The notes below the pieces were generated by a model. That model was not told the origin of the DNA, searched no databases, and worked only from the letters and a program-made list of their open reading frames with translations. A stretch of 64,000 nt of DNA, taken from assembly GCA_905210415.1 (NCBI GenBank), contig CAJLWM010000002.1:12842-76841 (forward strand), written 5' to 3'. Source of the stretch: an uncultured Prevotellaceae bacterium. Its GTDB lineage: Bacteria > Bacteroidota > Bacteroidia > Bacteroidales > Muribaculaceae. Below are positions 51,993 through 61,552 of the stretch, piece after piece. Within the stretch, counting starts at the first letter, position 1. The number at the start of each line of letters is the position of its first letter. A program made the translations under genes and the position numbers.

Positions 51993-54023
51993 TTAATAGT
52001 TAGTATCAATTTCGAGGATGCTATAATCCAATCCTGGCATTACATCTGGGCGTTCGCCTGGATAAGCAAACCAAGGAATAGATGTCTGGTAGCAGATAGC
52101 GGTGCCTGGGATAGGCTTGAGCTCGTTGAGGCTTCGCTTATTCCATACATATTCTGAGTTGTAGCGAGGGCGAACGCGGAAGCAAGGTGAGCCTTGAGCC
52201 TTCACGTTGTAGGTGCCCTTGCGGCCTTGCACTTGTGCTGGAGCCAAATAGAAGCCCTTATACACCTTGGTAGGGTCGCTATCCTTCTTCTGGTTGAGGG
52301 TGGTGACGTCGTAGCCGTTGCCACGGTAAGGATATTCGCCGGTATACTCAATGTCGTAGAAATATTTGCGTTGGTCAACCCATACTTCGGCTGCGCCCCA
52401 AGGATATAGAGCGTCGAACTTCTGCATCATGATGTGAGAAAGGGTGAATTTGTCGGCAGTGATGCCAGCTACATAAGGACCTGCAAGATATTCGTCGGCG
52501 ATAGTCTGGAAGTCAGCCTTGGTGATCCAGTCGCCTTGGTGATATGTGGTGCCTGATACTTCAGCCCATTTGCCTTCTCTGATGTAAGTCTTGGTGAACT
52601 CCATATCGGCAGCGATAGCCTTCTTCCACACTTCGAGTGCTTCTGTCTTGTTGCCTGCCACGAAGTGAGCTTCTGCGAGATCGAAGAGCATTTCTGGATA
52701 AGTCATAAGGATGTAAGGAGCGTCTTCGTAGTAGATCCAGCGTCCCATGCCCACCTGATTGTTGTTGTTGGTGACGGTGTATCCATAGTAGCTTGGGGCG
52801 GTGCCGATAGGGCCTGCAGCGCCTGTGAACGAGCCACCGCGGAATATCACGCTGCGAACCTTTTGCCACACTGTGGTGGTGTCGTCCTTAAGAACTGGGT
52901 TGCCCACAACTTCCTTCATAGCCAAAGTGCCGTCATCGTTGAGCTTTGGTGTGCCATCGGCATTCCAGTCGGTGAGCATACGCGAATACTCGTTGAACTT
53001 AGTGCAAGGAAGCTTGATGATGTTGCGAGGGTCGAGGTGACCTGGTAGAGCCAGTGTGTCGCATACGATTTGCTCGTCGGCGAGTTCGTAAGGGAAGTTG
53101 ATATTATCTGGCACAGAAATCATGTCGCCATTGGCCTCGTTATACTTGCGCACGGTGCCTGTCATAAGCGACACTGCATAGTCGTGAGGGAAGTAGGTGT
53201 AGCCGAGGTTGCCACGAATAGGGCTCCAGAAATTGTTGTAAGAGCCGTATTGGGCATCTGCGCCGCCGCCACCGATTTCGAGTGTGGCATTGTCGGCATT
53301 TGATTGCATAGCCAAAGCGGCATATTTCACGAGATCAGGATAATATTTTTCCTTAAAGTCGTTTTTGCGGGTGAGTGAAGTCAATTGGCTCACCATGATA
53401 GAGTAGCCAAACTTAATCCACTTGTCTTTGTCGCCGTGGAAGATGTAGTCGTTGCCCGACACAGCGGTGCCGTAGTTGCTATTGTCTTCCTTTTGAAGGA
53501 GTTCGATGCCTTTCTTAGCCCATTCTTGAACAGCGGCATACACATCTTCCTGATAGTCGTAAGGGAATGATGTCTGACCATTTTTGAAAGCCTCTTTGAG
53601 CACCACGTCGCCGTGGAATTTGGTGAGTTTGTCCCAACCATAGGCTTTGATGATGTAGCCGATGCCAGCCATTGTCCAGTTTTCGGCTTCTTCAGATTGC
53701 TTGATGAGGTTTTCAAGATTCATACCTTGATTCCAATATACCACACGCCACACTTCTCCAGCGGCATCGCTTGCAGCAGAGAACCATTGTGAGGCATAGC
53801 TGGTATAGCCTGTAGTGCCCATCATTTGAGTCAATGGGCCGAGTGCGCGGATGTCCCAATAGAAGCCTTGCATGTTTTGCTGAATGCTTGGCAGGTAGAG
53901 GTAAGCAGGCACATTGTCAGGTGCGTCAACGTTTTTGTTGACGTCGAGGTAGTCGTCGCAGCTTGTGGCAGCTACCGACAGCACCATGGCAGAGATAAGT
54001 GCTAATATTGAATGTTTTTTCAT
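51993..54023 (-). CDS. SusD/RagB-family nutrient-binding outer-membrane lipoprotein
   Basis: 676 residues with a lipoprotein signal (SVAATSCDDYLDVNKN; Cys about 22). It belongs by eye to the SusD-like subgroup with an NKNVDAPDNVPAYLYLPSIQQNM start and a C-terminal YFYDIEYTGEYPYRGNGYD segment. SusD proteins cap the SusC channel and bind glycan at the surface through TPR-like helices. It starts 20 bp after susC. Confidence 0.9.
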   Translation of the reverse strand: MKKHSILALISAMVLSVAATSCDDYLDVNKNVDAPDNVPAYLYLPSIQQNMQGFYWDIRALGPLTQMMGTTGYTSYASQWFSAASDAAGEVWRVVYWNQGMNLENLIKQSEEAENWTMAGIGYIIKAYGWDKLTKFHGDVVLKEAFKNGQTSFPYDYQEDVYAAVQEWAKKGIELLQKEDNSNYGTAVSGNDYIFHGDKDKWIKFGYSIMVSQLTSLTRKNDFKEKYYPDLVKYAALAMQSNADNATLEIGGGGADAQYGSYNNFWSPIRGNLGYTYFPHDYAVSLMTGTVRKYNEANGDMISVPDNINFPYELADEQIVCDTLALPGHLDPRNIIKLPCTKFNEYSRMLTDWNADGTPKLNDDGTLAMKEVVGNPVLKDDTTTVWQKVRSVIFRGGSFTGAAGPIGTAPSYYGYTVTNNNNQVGMGRWIYYEDAPYILMTYPEMLFDLAEAHFVAGNKTEALEVWKKAIAADMEFTKTYIREGKWAEVSGTTYHQGDWITKADFQTIADEYLAGPYVAGITADKFTLSHIMMQKFDALYPWGAAEVWVDQRKYFYDIEYTGEYPYRGNGYDVTTLNQKKDSDPTKVYKGFYLAPAQVQGRKGTYNVKAQGSPCFRVRPRYNSEYVWNKRSLNELKPIPGTAICYQTSIPWFAYPGERPDVMPGLDYSILEIDTNY

Positions 54024-54043
54024 TGTTGTCTTCCTTTTAGTGA

Positions 54044-57000
54044 TTAGAATGTTAAACTTAGGCCCAAAGTGTAGGTGCGAGGGTTAGGAAGCGACCAGTA
54101 GTCGATACCTTCACCACCAGTACCGCCGGCAGCTGCCGAAGTGGCGTTGCCCACAACGTCGTAGCCTGTGTAGTTGGTGATAGTGAACAAGTCGTTGCCC
54201 GAAACGTAGATGCTGGCGTTGGAAATCACATTGTTAAATGTCTTGCTGAGCCATTTCTTGTCTACGTTGTAGGTGAGACGGAGGTCTTGACAGCGCAGGT
54301 AGTAGATGCCGCTTTGCAGCCAGTCTTCGTCGTAGCCCACCCAACCTGACGAACCATAAGAGTTGAGGTTAACAGCGATGGTGTTAGGTGTTGGGTTGTC
54401 GCTATCTTGGTTGCCGTCTTTGAGGACGCCGTTGAATACTACAGAGCCGAGTTCGCGTTGGTCAACAGACTCCCAGCTCAAGCCGCGAGTCATCATGTCG
54501 CGAGCGGTGCCGTTTGCTATTGTACAGCCAATGCGGCCTTGGAAGTTGGCGCTGAGGCGGAAGCCCTTGTAGCGCAAGCTTGTGGTGATACCGTAGCGCA
54601 GGTCTGGTTCGCGGTCGCCGAGCACTTTCCATACCGAATCAACGTATGGAATACCAGATGCTGGGTTGATGAGGATTTGGCCGTTTTTGTTGCGTTGATA
54701 AGCAAGACCAGTCATGGCGGTGATAGGTTGGCCCACTGAGATACCGTTGCGCAGGTTGTTAACAATCCAAGTGTAGGCGTTGTAGTATTCTGCCACTGGA
54801 AGCTTAGTCACTTCACTGCTTGTGTGAGATAGGTTGAGGCCTACGTTCCAAGTGAAGTCGCGAGCTTTGAGCACGTCAACGTCGATGTGACCTTCCCATC
54901 CCCAAGTGTTGAATGTGCCCACGTTGAGGTTGTTGAGCACGAAGCCGGTGGCGTATGACATACGGAAACCGTTTACAATCTGGTCGGCGCAGTGTGTGCG
55001 GAAGTATGTGAAGTCGGCAGCGATGCGGTCTTTCCAAGCGCGTGCTTCGAAACCTACTTCCCATGAAGTGGTCATCTCAGGCTTGAGGTTTTTGTTAGGG
55101 CCTGTGTAGCCATATTTGTAGCCGCCACCCCACACTTCTGCCACCTCGAGTTGAGGATCGATAGATAGAGCTGCAGCGTCTTTACCAACTTGAGCGATTG
55201 AGCCACGCACCTTCAGGTAGTCGAGCCAAGGAAGAGCATCCTTCACCACCTTGTGTTCGGTAGGGATATAAGAAAGCTCGGCTGCTGGATAGAAGTAGCT
55301 GCGGTTGTCAACAGGCAGAGTCGACGACCAGTCGTTACGAGCACGAAGGGTGAGGAACGCCATATTGTTGAAGCCATATTCCACTTGGGCAGAAATGGCT
55401 TGGATGCGGCGCTTGTATTCCTTCTTGCGCGATGTGATGGTAGAGCTTGCACAGTTGTTGATAGAATAGAAGTCGATAAGCATAAAGTTGCTACCAGAAG
55501 AAGCGAGCGATTCCACGCCGCGCTCTTGTTGGTGATAACCCACTTGCACGCCCAGGGTGTGCTTCTCGTTGAAGGTGTTGTTGTAGCCAGCGAGGATGTT
55601 GAGAGATGGGTCGCTTGTGTTATACTTAGAGATGTTGTAGCTACCGGTGTTGTTGGCATCGTCTGATGACTTATTCTTTGAGCGGTAGTAAGGGTGAGTG
55701 GCATTCACATAAGATGATGCTGAATAGTCCCAACCGAAGCTGCCGCGGATGAAAGTGTTCTTGAATGGACGAATATTCAATGTCATGGTGGTGATCACAC
55801 GATCGGTCTTATCCTCGTTTTTGTTCTTATACATTGCGAACAAAGGGTTGAGGAGGTCGGTGTCGGTGTAATACTCAGGATAGCGCATGTGGCGGCCGTC
55901 CTCGTCCATATAGTTTGCCATATTGTCGAGGTTAGGCCAGATGTAGGTGCGGTAGAGAGGACCGCTTGTGCCACGGAGCACCTTGTTGTTGGTAGAGTGA
56001 GCATATTGTATGCTACCCTCAAAGTCGGCCCAACTGCCGATTTTTGCCTTACCTGCCACAGAGAAATTCTTACGGGTAAGGTCGGTGGTCTTGATCACGC
56101 CTTCTTGGTCGATAAGCGAAGCCGATGCACGCACGCTCATGGTCTCATTACCTGCTTCAACCGACACGTTGTGGCGTTGCAGGAAGCCAGTGTGCAAGAT
56201 GGCCTTCACATTGTCGTAATAGGTGGCGTCGGCAGGATATTGACCGCCGTAGTGGCTGGTGTAATACCAGTTGGTGGTGCCGTAAGCACCGTTGGCATAC
56301 TTGTTTTGGATTTCTGGCCAACCATAAGCCTTCGACCACGAGAATTGGTTGCTGTAGGAGATGCGGGCTTTGCCCTTGCGACCCTTCTTGGTGGTGATGA
56401 TGATAGCACCATTTGAAGCGTCGGAACCATAGAGGGCAGCGGCAGCAGCGCCCTTAAGCACTGTCATGCTCTCGATATCCTCAGAGTTGATGTCATTACC
56501 GCGAGAAGAGAAGTCGCCGTCGCGCACCGACACCACGTCGTCGATAGCGAAGCCAGTACCCGAATCAAACGTAGAGTTGTTCATCGGTATACCGTCGATA
56601 ACGTAGAGCGGTTCGTTGCCGTTCAAGGAGTTGATACCACGGATGCTGCCCGAGATACCGCCACCCGGAGTTCCGGAATTCTGGGTCACCTGCACACCGG
56701 CGGCACGTCCTTGCAAAGCTTGGTCGAGCGAGGTGACTACGGACTTTTTCAGTTCGTCACCCGTCACGCTGACTACGGAACCGGTCAGGTCACTGCGTTT
56801 CATCGTACCGTATCCCACTACTACTACTTCGTCCAGCATCTCATTGTCTTCTTGCAGCAGTATGTCGATGCGGGTGGTGCGCTCTACTTTCACCTCTTTG
56901 GTGCGGTAGCCGATGTAAGAGACTATCAATGTTTGTCCCAGATTTGCCTGGATGGTGTAACGGCCGTCGATGTCGGTAATGCCGCCCGTATTGGTTTCTT

Positions 57001-57178
57001 TCACTTTGACGGTGGCTCCTACAAGTGGCTCACCGCCCGATTCTGATTTAACGATACCGGATACTGTTTTGGTTTGTCCATACGTGGAAACAATACCCAA
57101 ACCTAGTAACACGATAACAAGCAATTGTCTCAATTTTGTCCATTCCCATTGAGAGCATACATTTGCGTGTAACTTCAT
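54044..57178 (-). CDS. SusC/RagA-family TonB-linked outer-membrane transporter
   Basis: 1044 residues. Signal peptide (to about 34, ending STYGQ), a CarboxypepD-regulatory-like domain (about 38-112), the SusC linker signature DEVVVVGYGTMKRSDLTGSV (about 115-134), a plug (about 135-250, with SIRGINSLNGNEPLYVIDGIPM) and a barrel ending LGLSLTF. Imports oligosaccharides caught by SusD, powered by TonB. Codon and base use look different in the first ~180 residues from the rest, as if two sources were joined. First gene of a susC-susD-lipoprotein operon, directly downstream of the HTCS gene. Confidence 0.93.
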   Translation of the reverse strand: MKLHANVCSQWEWTKLRQLLVIVLLGLGIVSTYGQTKTVSGIVKSESGGEPLVGATVKVKETNTGGITDIDGRYTIQANLGQTLIVSYIGYRTKEVKVERTTRIDILLQEDNEMLDEVVVVGYGTMKRSDLTGSVVSVTGDELKKSVVTSLDQALQGRAAGVQVTQNSGTPGGGISGSIRGINSLNGNEPLYVIDGIPMNNSTFDSGTGFAIDDVVSVRDGDFSSRGNDINSEDIESMTVLKGAAAAALYGSDASNGAIIITTKKGRKGKARISYSNQFSWSKAYGWPEIQNKYANGAYGTTNWYYTSHYGGQYPADATYYDNVKAILHTGFLQRHNVSVEAGNETMSVRASASLIDQEGVIKTTDLTRKNFSVAGKAKIGSWADFEGSIQYAHSTNNKVLRGTSGPLYRTYIWPNLDNMANYMDEDGRHMRYPEYYTDTDLLNPLFAMYKNKNEDKTDRVITTMTLNIRPFKNTFIRGSFGWDYSASSYVNATHPYYRSKNKSSDDANNTGSYNISKYNTSDPSLNILAGYNNTFNEKHTLGVQVGYHQQERGVESLASSGSNFMLIDFYSINNCASSTITSRKKEYKRRIQAISAQVEYGFNNMAFLTLRARNDWSSTLPVDNRSYFYPAAELSYIPTEHKVVKDALPWLDYLKVRGSIAQVGKDAAALSIDPQLEVAEVWGGGYKYGYTGPNKNLKPEMTTSWEVGFEARAWKDRIAADFTYFRTHCADQIVNGFRMSYATGFVLNNLNVGTFNTWGWEGHIDVDVLKARDFTWNVGLNLSHTSSEVTKLPVAEYYNAYTWIVNNLRNGISVGQPITAMTGLAYQRNKNGQILINPASGIPYVDSVWKVLGDREPDLRYGITTSLRYKGFRLSANFQGRIGCTIANGTARDMMTRGLSWESVDQRELGSVVFNGVLKDGNQDSDNPTPNTIAVNLNSYGSSGWVGYDEDWLQSGIYYLRCQDLRLTYNVDKKWLSKTFNNVISNASIYVSGNDLFTITNYTGYDVVGNATSAAAGGTGGEGIDYWSLPNPRTYTLGLSLTF

Positions 57179-57225
57179 AATACTTTAATTTAAGATTTAA
57201 AAATAACTGTTATTAAAAGCTACTG

Positions 57226-57233
57226 CAAATATG
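57226..57233 (-). promoter_or_regulatory. Possible -7 element of susC
   Basis: Minus-strand CATATTTG differs from TAnnTTTG at one base, 47 nt before the susC ATG in an AT-rich 119-bp gap. HTCS-controlled promoters often deviate from consensus. Confidence 0.3.
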
Positions 57234-57297
57234 GAAAGTTATCATAATAGCATAGGTCTATCATGTCTCAAATAACATACCTTTATGTTTCAAGTTA

Positions 57298-60200
57298 TCA
57301 TTTTAGACTGCGGATGTAATCAGATGGTGATATTCCAAATTCATTCTTGAAGTTTACAGTGAACCTTTTTGGAGAACTGAATCCCACCTCATAGGCAATT
57401 TCTGCAATTTGTTTCTGGCTTTCCTTTAGAAGTTGCTTACTGCGCTTCAAACGGATAATCCGGATGAATTCTGCCGGACCTTTACCGGTGATACACATCA
57501 GCTTTTTGTAGAGATGGCTACGACTCAACCCCAATTCTGCTCCTAACATTTCCACAGAGAAGTCGGAATCACTCATGCGCTCTTCTACTATTTTGATAGC
57601 TTTTTCAATAAATTGTTCGTCTAGTGGAGTGATTGTTATTTCATTAGGTGTCACTTCTATTTTCTGACTGAATTTACGATGGCTTTTTTCTGTCCATTCA
57701 ATAAATTTCCTGATGCGCAGCTTTAGTAATTTGAAGTCAAAAGGCTTTACGATATAGTCATCGGCTCCTTGCTCAAATCCTTCACTTTTGTATTCTTCTG
57801 CCATACGGGCTGTAAGCAATATAACGGGAATGTGGGACCATTGCATGTTTGTTTTGATTTGCCGACATAGCTCTGTTCCATTCATCACTGGCATCATGAT
57901 GTCGCTTATTACAATATTGACACTGTTTTTTTCTAATATCTTCAATGCCTCTGCTCCATTGTAGGCAACCTGTATGGCGTATTCATCGGACAGGTATTCA
58001 GACATGAAACTACAGAAATCCTTGTTGTCGTCCACCAACAAGATGGTATACCGCAATTCTTCCGCATTTGGAACGGGAAGCTCATTCGGAGCTTTGTCAT
58101 TGTTTAGCAGTTCCGGAAGTAATTCCTCCTTTTCACTGGCATATGTGACGATAGGCAATTTAACGGTAAATACGGAACCTTTAGGAAAATTGTCTGTAAC
58201 GGAGATTGTTCCTTTGTGTAGATGTACATACTCGTTTGCAATATGCAGGCCGATTCCACTGCCGGTTTTTTCCGAAGTTTGTTGCACTTGATAAAAACGT
58301 TCGAAGATATGTTTCTTGTCTTTGTCTATGATACCTTGTCCGTTGTCTGCCACACAGATACATACATTGTCATCTTCGCGATAAAGATGTACATTGATTT
58401 CTCCTTTATCAGGAGTGTATTTGAAGGCATTGGACAACAAGTTGTTCATTACTTTTTTTATTTTAACCGGATCGAAGGACATGTTCAGGTTTTCTACTTC
58501 GCACATGAAACAGAAGTTGATGGTATGGTCAAGAGCATACTCTTGAAAAGTACTGCAAATCTCGCGGATAAAGTTGACAATATCTCCCGATTTGTAATGG
58601 GCTGTCTCGGCTCCTACATCCAGTTTCCGGAAATCAAGCAGAGAATTTATTGATGTAAGTAATAGCTGTGCATTTTTATTGATTGTATTTAGTTTTTTGC
58701 GTATTCCGTCATCCAGGGTTTCTGATAATAACATTTGTAACGGGCTAATGATAAGCGTCAGTGGTGTACGTAAGTCATGACTTATATTTGTAAAGAACTT
58801 TAGCTTCATCTCATTCAGGAGCAACTTTTGTTCTTGCTCCAGTTTTGCTCGTTGTTGCTCCAGTCTTATGTAGTGATGCTTTTTGAATCGGTATATTACA
58901 TAGGATATCATACCAATGGCAAACAATATGTATAAGATGATAGCAACATTACTTAAATATATTGGAGATGAAACGGTTATATTCAACTCACTAGCTTCGT
59001 CATTCCATATACCGTCACTGTTACAAGCTTTAATCAATAGTTTGTAATTGCCAGGAGGAAGGGTGGTGAAAGCCACTTTGTTTTCGTTTGTATAGTACCA
59101 TTGGGTATTTAATCCTTTCAGTTTATAGGCATATCTTATTTTATCAGCATTCAGCAAATCGCCTGCGGCAAATTCGATGGAGATTAAATAATCGTCATAT
59201 CTGACAGACAATGATGGGGCTCTGCCAAGTACAGTTGTTAATAGTTTGCGCCCTTCATATATTGAGTCTACTTCTATATGTTGATTGCCAATGGTCAGAT
59301 TTGTAAAATACACCTTTGCCAGCGGTCGGCTCTTTTCGGTCAGCTTGTTCGGATTTATAGATGTATAGCCACTGGTGCCTCCCAGCAGTAAATCTCCGCT
59401 GGACAATTTACAAGCGGAATGGGAGTTGAAATGATTTTCTGGCAATCCGTCTCTGGTAGAAAGATTCTTGAAAGAAAAGTCTAGTCCTTCCTGGGTGTCC
59501 GGGGTTACTTCCAATATAGACAATCCATTACTTGTTGCAAGCCACATGTTACCATGATTGTCTTGGGTTATACTGTTAATGAGATTGTCACACAATCCGT
59601 TGTTTACGTCGAACCAGTGTAGTGAATCATTTTTTAAGTCCCAGGCAGTCAATCCTTGTTTATGGGCTAACCACAATATATCTCTGTCGTCCTTGAATAC
59701 AGTGGAAATGAAGAGTTGCTTGAATGGCTGTGTCTCTTTTCGATTGGCATAAATCATTTCGGGTTTTCTCGTCACGATGTCCATTACACAGAGTCCGTAT
59801 GTAGTCCCGATATACATTTTGTCTCCATAGTCATAACAGATATTGAGTACATTGATATTATTCCCATCAGGCAGCAGATAACTTGTCGCAGTATTTGCGT
59901 CCGGATTAAAACAAACCAAAGTTCCCAGTACATAACCTATCCATAAGTTTCCATATCGGTCTTCCTTCATACTCCATACGCCACTGTATGGCAGTTGGCT
60001 GTTCTCTGGAGTAAAATGGCGAATACTGTTGTTCTCATAGCAGAACAATCCGTCTTGATAACTTCCTGCCCAAATCCGTCCTTTATGGTCTTCGAGAAGA
60101 CTGATGATGGCTATGTCGGGGATGGATAGTTTGCGAATGGCAAATCCTTTTTGCTTTTCTTTTACATAAAGTCCGTTCCCGTCTGTTCCCAGCCAAATGT

Positions 60201-61308
60201 TTCCGGCCTTATCCTCTAAAATGGAGGCTATATCACCGCATTCTTTATGCTGGGTATCAATAAATTCATGGAAGCTTTCGTGATAATAAGAAACTCCTTT
60301 TTTGAAATTTCCTAACCAAATGACGCCTGAATCATCACGGTAGATTGTATTTATTCTGTTGGAAGCAAGGGATGTGGAAGACATAGGGGTATTCAGGAGG
60401 TTGACAAGGTTATCATTTACGTAGTCATAAATGAATACTCCTTTATGGTCCGTTCCTATCCAGACATGTCCGTTCGAGTCATCCAGTATGCTCCTTACCG
60501 CATTACTTTTTGTCTCTATTTTAGAATGGAGCTTGATTTGGTTCCATTCCGATTTTATGTTTTTCTTATAGAATATTTGTTCATCGGTATATGAATATAG
60601 CCAGATGCCTCCATGATAATCAGTGTATATGTGCTTTTCGATAATAGAGTTGGAGGGTAAGCTGATGTTATCTACCCGTTTACATTTCTTTGCGTTGTTC
60701 TCTAGTTTCAATAAGGTCGAATTCCAAAGAAGATATAGGTTTTCACCATCATCGCTGATACTCAGTTCCGGAGTTTCTTCTGGAAAGTTTTCTATTTTGA
60801 ATGTTTTAAGGGTTTTATGAGAAAAATTGAAGTAAAAAGCATTTTGGCCTTGCAGTACCCATAAATTGTGTCTTTTGTCAACATGTACTTTGTAGGTACC
60901 ATTTATCTGGATGCCTATTTTAAGGAGGTATGAGGGAATATCGGTAATGAAGTTGTCTTTGTCTCGGTCGTATATACAATATCTTGCCTCGCTTCCAATC
61001 CACAAATTGCCCAAACCGTCTTCCTGTAAGTTCCAGATGTCGTTAGACAATAAAGAATGGATGTCTTTTTCTTTGGGTTGATACACTTTAAAGCTATATC
61101 CGTCGTATCGGTTCAATCCATTGGCGGTCCCTATCCATAAAAAGCCTTCACAGTCTTTCAATATGGTTTTTACGTTATTGTTTGAAAGCCCGTTTTCTAC
61201 TTTCAGATGGCGAAATACATACGGAGTTTGTCCTGCTAACGGCAGATAAGCCAGTAACAGAATAATGAGGGGGAACACTAATTTGTGTAAATAGTTTGTA
61301 AAAGACAT
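57298..61308 (-). CDS. Hybrid two-component system regulator (HTCS)
   Basis: 1336 residues. Signal/anchor at the N-terminus, then many two-bladed beta-propeller repeats (about 35-690, recurring GNLWIGS, GRIWAGS, GNIWLGT motifs), a Y_Y_Y domain (about 700-780) and one membrane helix (about 783-803). Next come histidine kinase with NISHDLRTPLTLI (His about 840), ATPase with DNGQGI and GSGIGLHIA, receiver domain with LLVDDNKDF and phosphoacceptor in VISDIMMP (about 1136), and AraC-type HTH (about 1235-1336). Binds a glycan fragment in the periplasm and activates the adjacent PUL. Divergent from the GH2 gene, upstream of susC. Confidence 0.95.
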   Translation of the reverse strand: MSFTNYLHKLVFPLIILLLAYLPLAGQTPYVFRHLKVENGLSNNNVKTILKDCEGFLWIGTANGLNRYDGYSFKVYQPKEKDIHSLLSNDIWNLQEDGLGNLWIGSEARYCIYDRDKDNFITDIPSYLLKIGIQINGTYKVHVDKRHNLWVLQGQNAFYFNFSHKTLKTFKIENFPEETPELSISDDGENLYLLWNSTLLKLENNAKKCKRVDNISLPSNSIIEKHIYTDYHGGIWLYSYTDEQIFYKKNIKSEWNQIKLHSKIETKSNAVRSILDDSNGHVWIGTDHKGVFIYDYVNDNLVNLLNTPMSSTSLASNRINTIYRDDSGVIWLGNFKKGVSYYHESFHEFIDTQHKECGDIASILEDKAGNIWLGTDGNGLYVKEKQKGFAIRKLSIPDIAIISLLEDHKGRIWAGSYQDGLFCYENNSIRHFTPENSQLPYSGVWSMKEDRYGNLWIGYVLGTLVCFNPDANTATSYLLPDGNNINVLNICYDYGDKMYIGTTYGLCVMDIVTRKPEMIYANRKETQPFKQLFISTVFKDDRDILWLAHKQGLTAWDLKNDSLHWFDVNNGLCDNLINSITQDNHGNMWLATSNGLSILEVTPDTQEGLDFSFKNLSTRDGLPENHFNSHSACKLSSGDLLLGGTSGYTSINPNKLTEKSRPLAKVYFTNLTIGNQHIEVDSIYEGRKLLTTVLGRAPSLSVRYDDYLISIEFAAGDLLNADKIRYAYKLKGLNTQWYYTNENKVAFTTLPPGNYKLLIKACNSDGIWNDEASELNITVSSPIYLSNVAIILYILFAIGMISYVIYRFKKHHYIRLEQQRAKLEQEQKLLLNEMKLKFFTNISHDLRTPLTLIISPLQMLLSETLDDGIRKKLNTINKNAQLLLTSINSLLDFRKLDVGAETAHYKSGDIVNFIREICSTFQEYALDHTINFCFMCEVENLNMSFDPVKIKKVMNNLLSNAFKYTPDKGEINVHLYREDDNVCICVADNGQGIIDKDKKHIFERFYQVQQTSEKTGSGIGLHIANEYVHLHKGTISVTDNFPKGSVFTVKLPIVTYASEKEELLPELLNNDKAPNELPVPNAEELRYTILLVDDNKDFCSFMSEYLSDEYAIQVAYNGAEALKILEKNSVNIVISDIMMPVMNGTELCRQIKTNMQWSHIPVILLTARMAEEYKSEGFEQGADDYIVKPFDFKLLKLRIRKFIEWTEKSHRKFSQKIEVTPNEITITPLDEQFIEKAIKIVEERMSDSDFSVEMLGAELGLSRSHLYKKLMCITGKGPAEFIRIIRLKRSKQLLKESQKQIAEIAYEVGFSSPKRFTVNFKNEFGISPSDYIRSLK

Positions 61309-61333
61309 ACTATATAATCTGAAATTGAATTCT

Positions 61334-61341
61334 CAAAGATA
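61334..61341 (-). promoter_or_regulatory. Probable -7 element of the HTCS gene
   Basis: Minus-strand TATCTTTG, an exact TAnnTTTG match 25 nt before the ATG, in a 244-bp divergent promoter region shared with the GH2 gene. Confidence 0.5.
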
Positions 61342-61490
61342 GCAATATCTTATTTAAATAAACGTAAATATGTTGCATTAATAGGTCTGTAATGTTGCAT
61401 CGCGGTCGTATAAGTCTTAAACATGCCATCCGTTTGTTGTCTTGCGTGTCTTGAAGTGTTTTTCTCATTTATTATTCAACATTTATTTCA

Positions 61491-61519
61491 TACCTTTGCA
61501 GGGAAGGACTGGTTCCTGC
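61491..61519 (+). promoter_or_regulatory. -7 element and leader hairpin of the GH2 gene
   Basis: TACCTTTG (61491-61498) matches TAnnTTTG, 54 nt before the ATG. A short stem GCAGG/CCTGC (61498-61519) would form at the very 5' end of the mRNA. Confidence 0.5.
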
Positions 61520-61552
61520 CAATATGATTAACCTTCTAATACTTTATCGAAA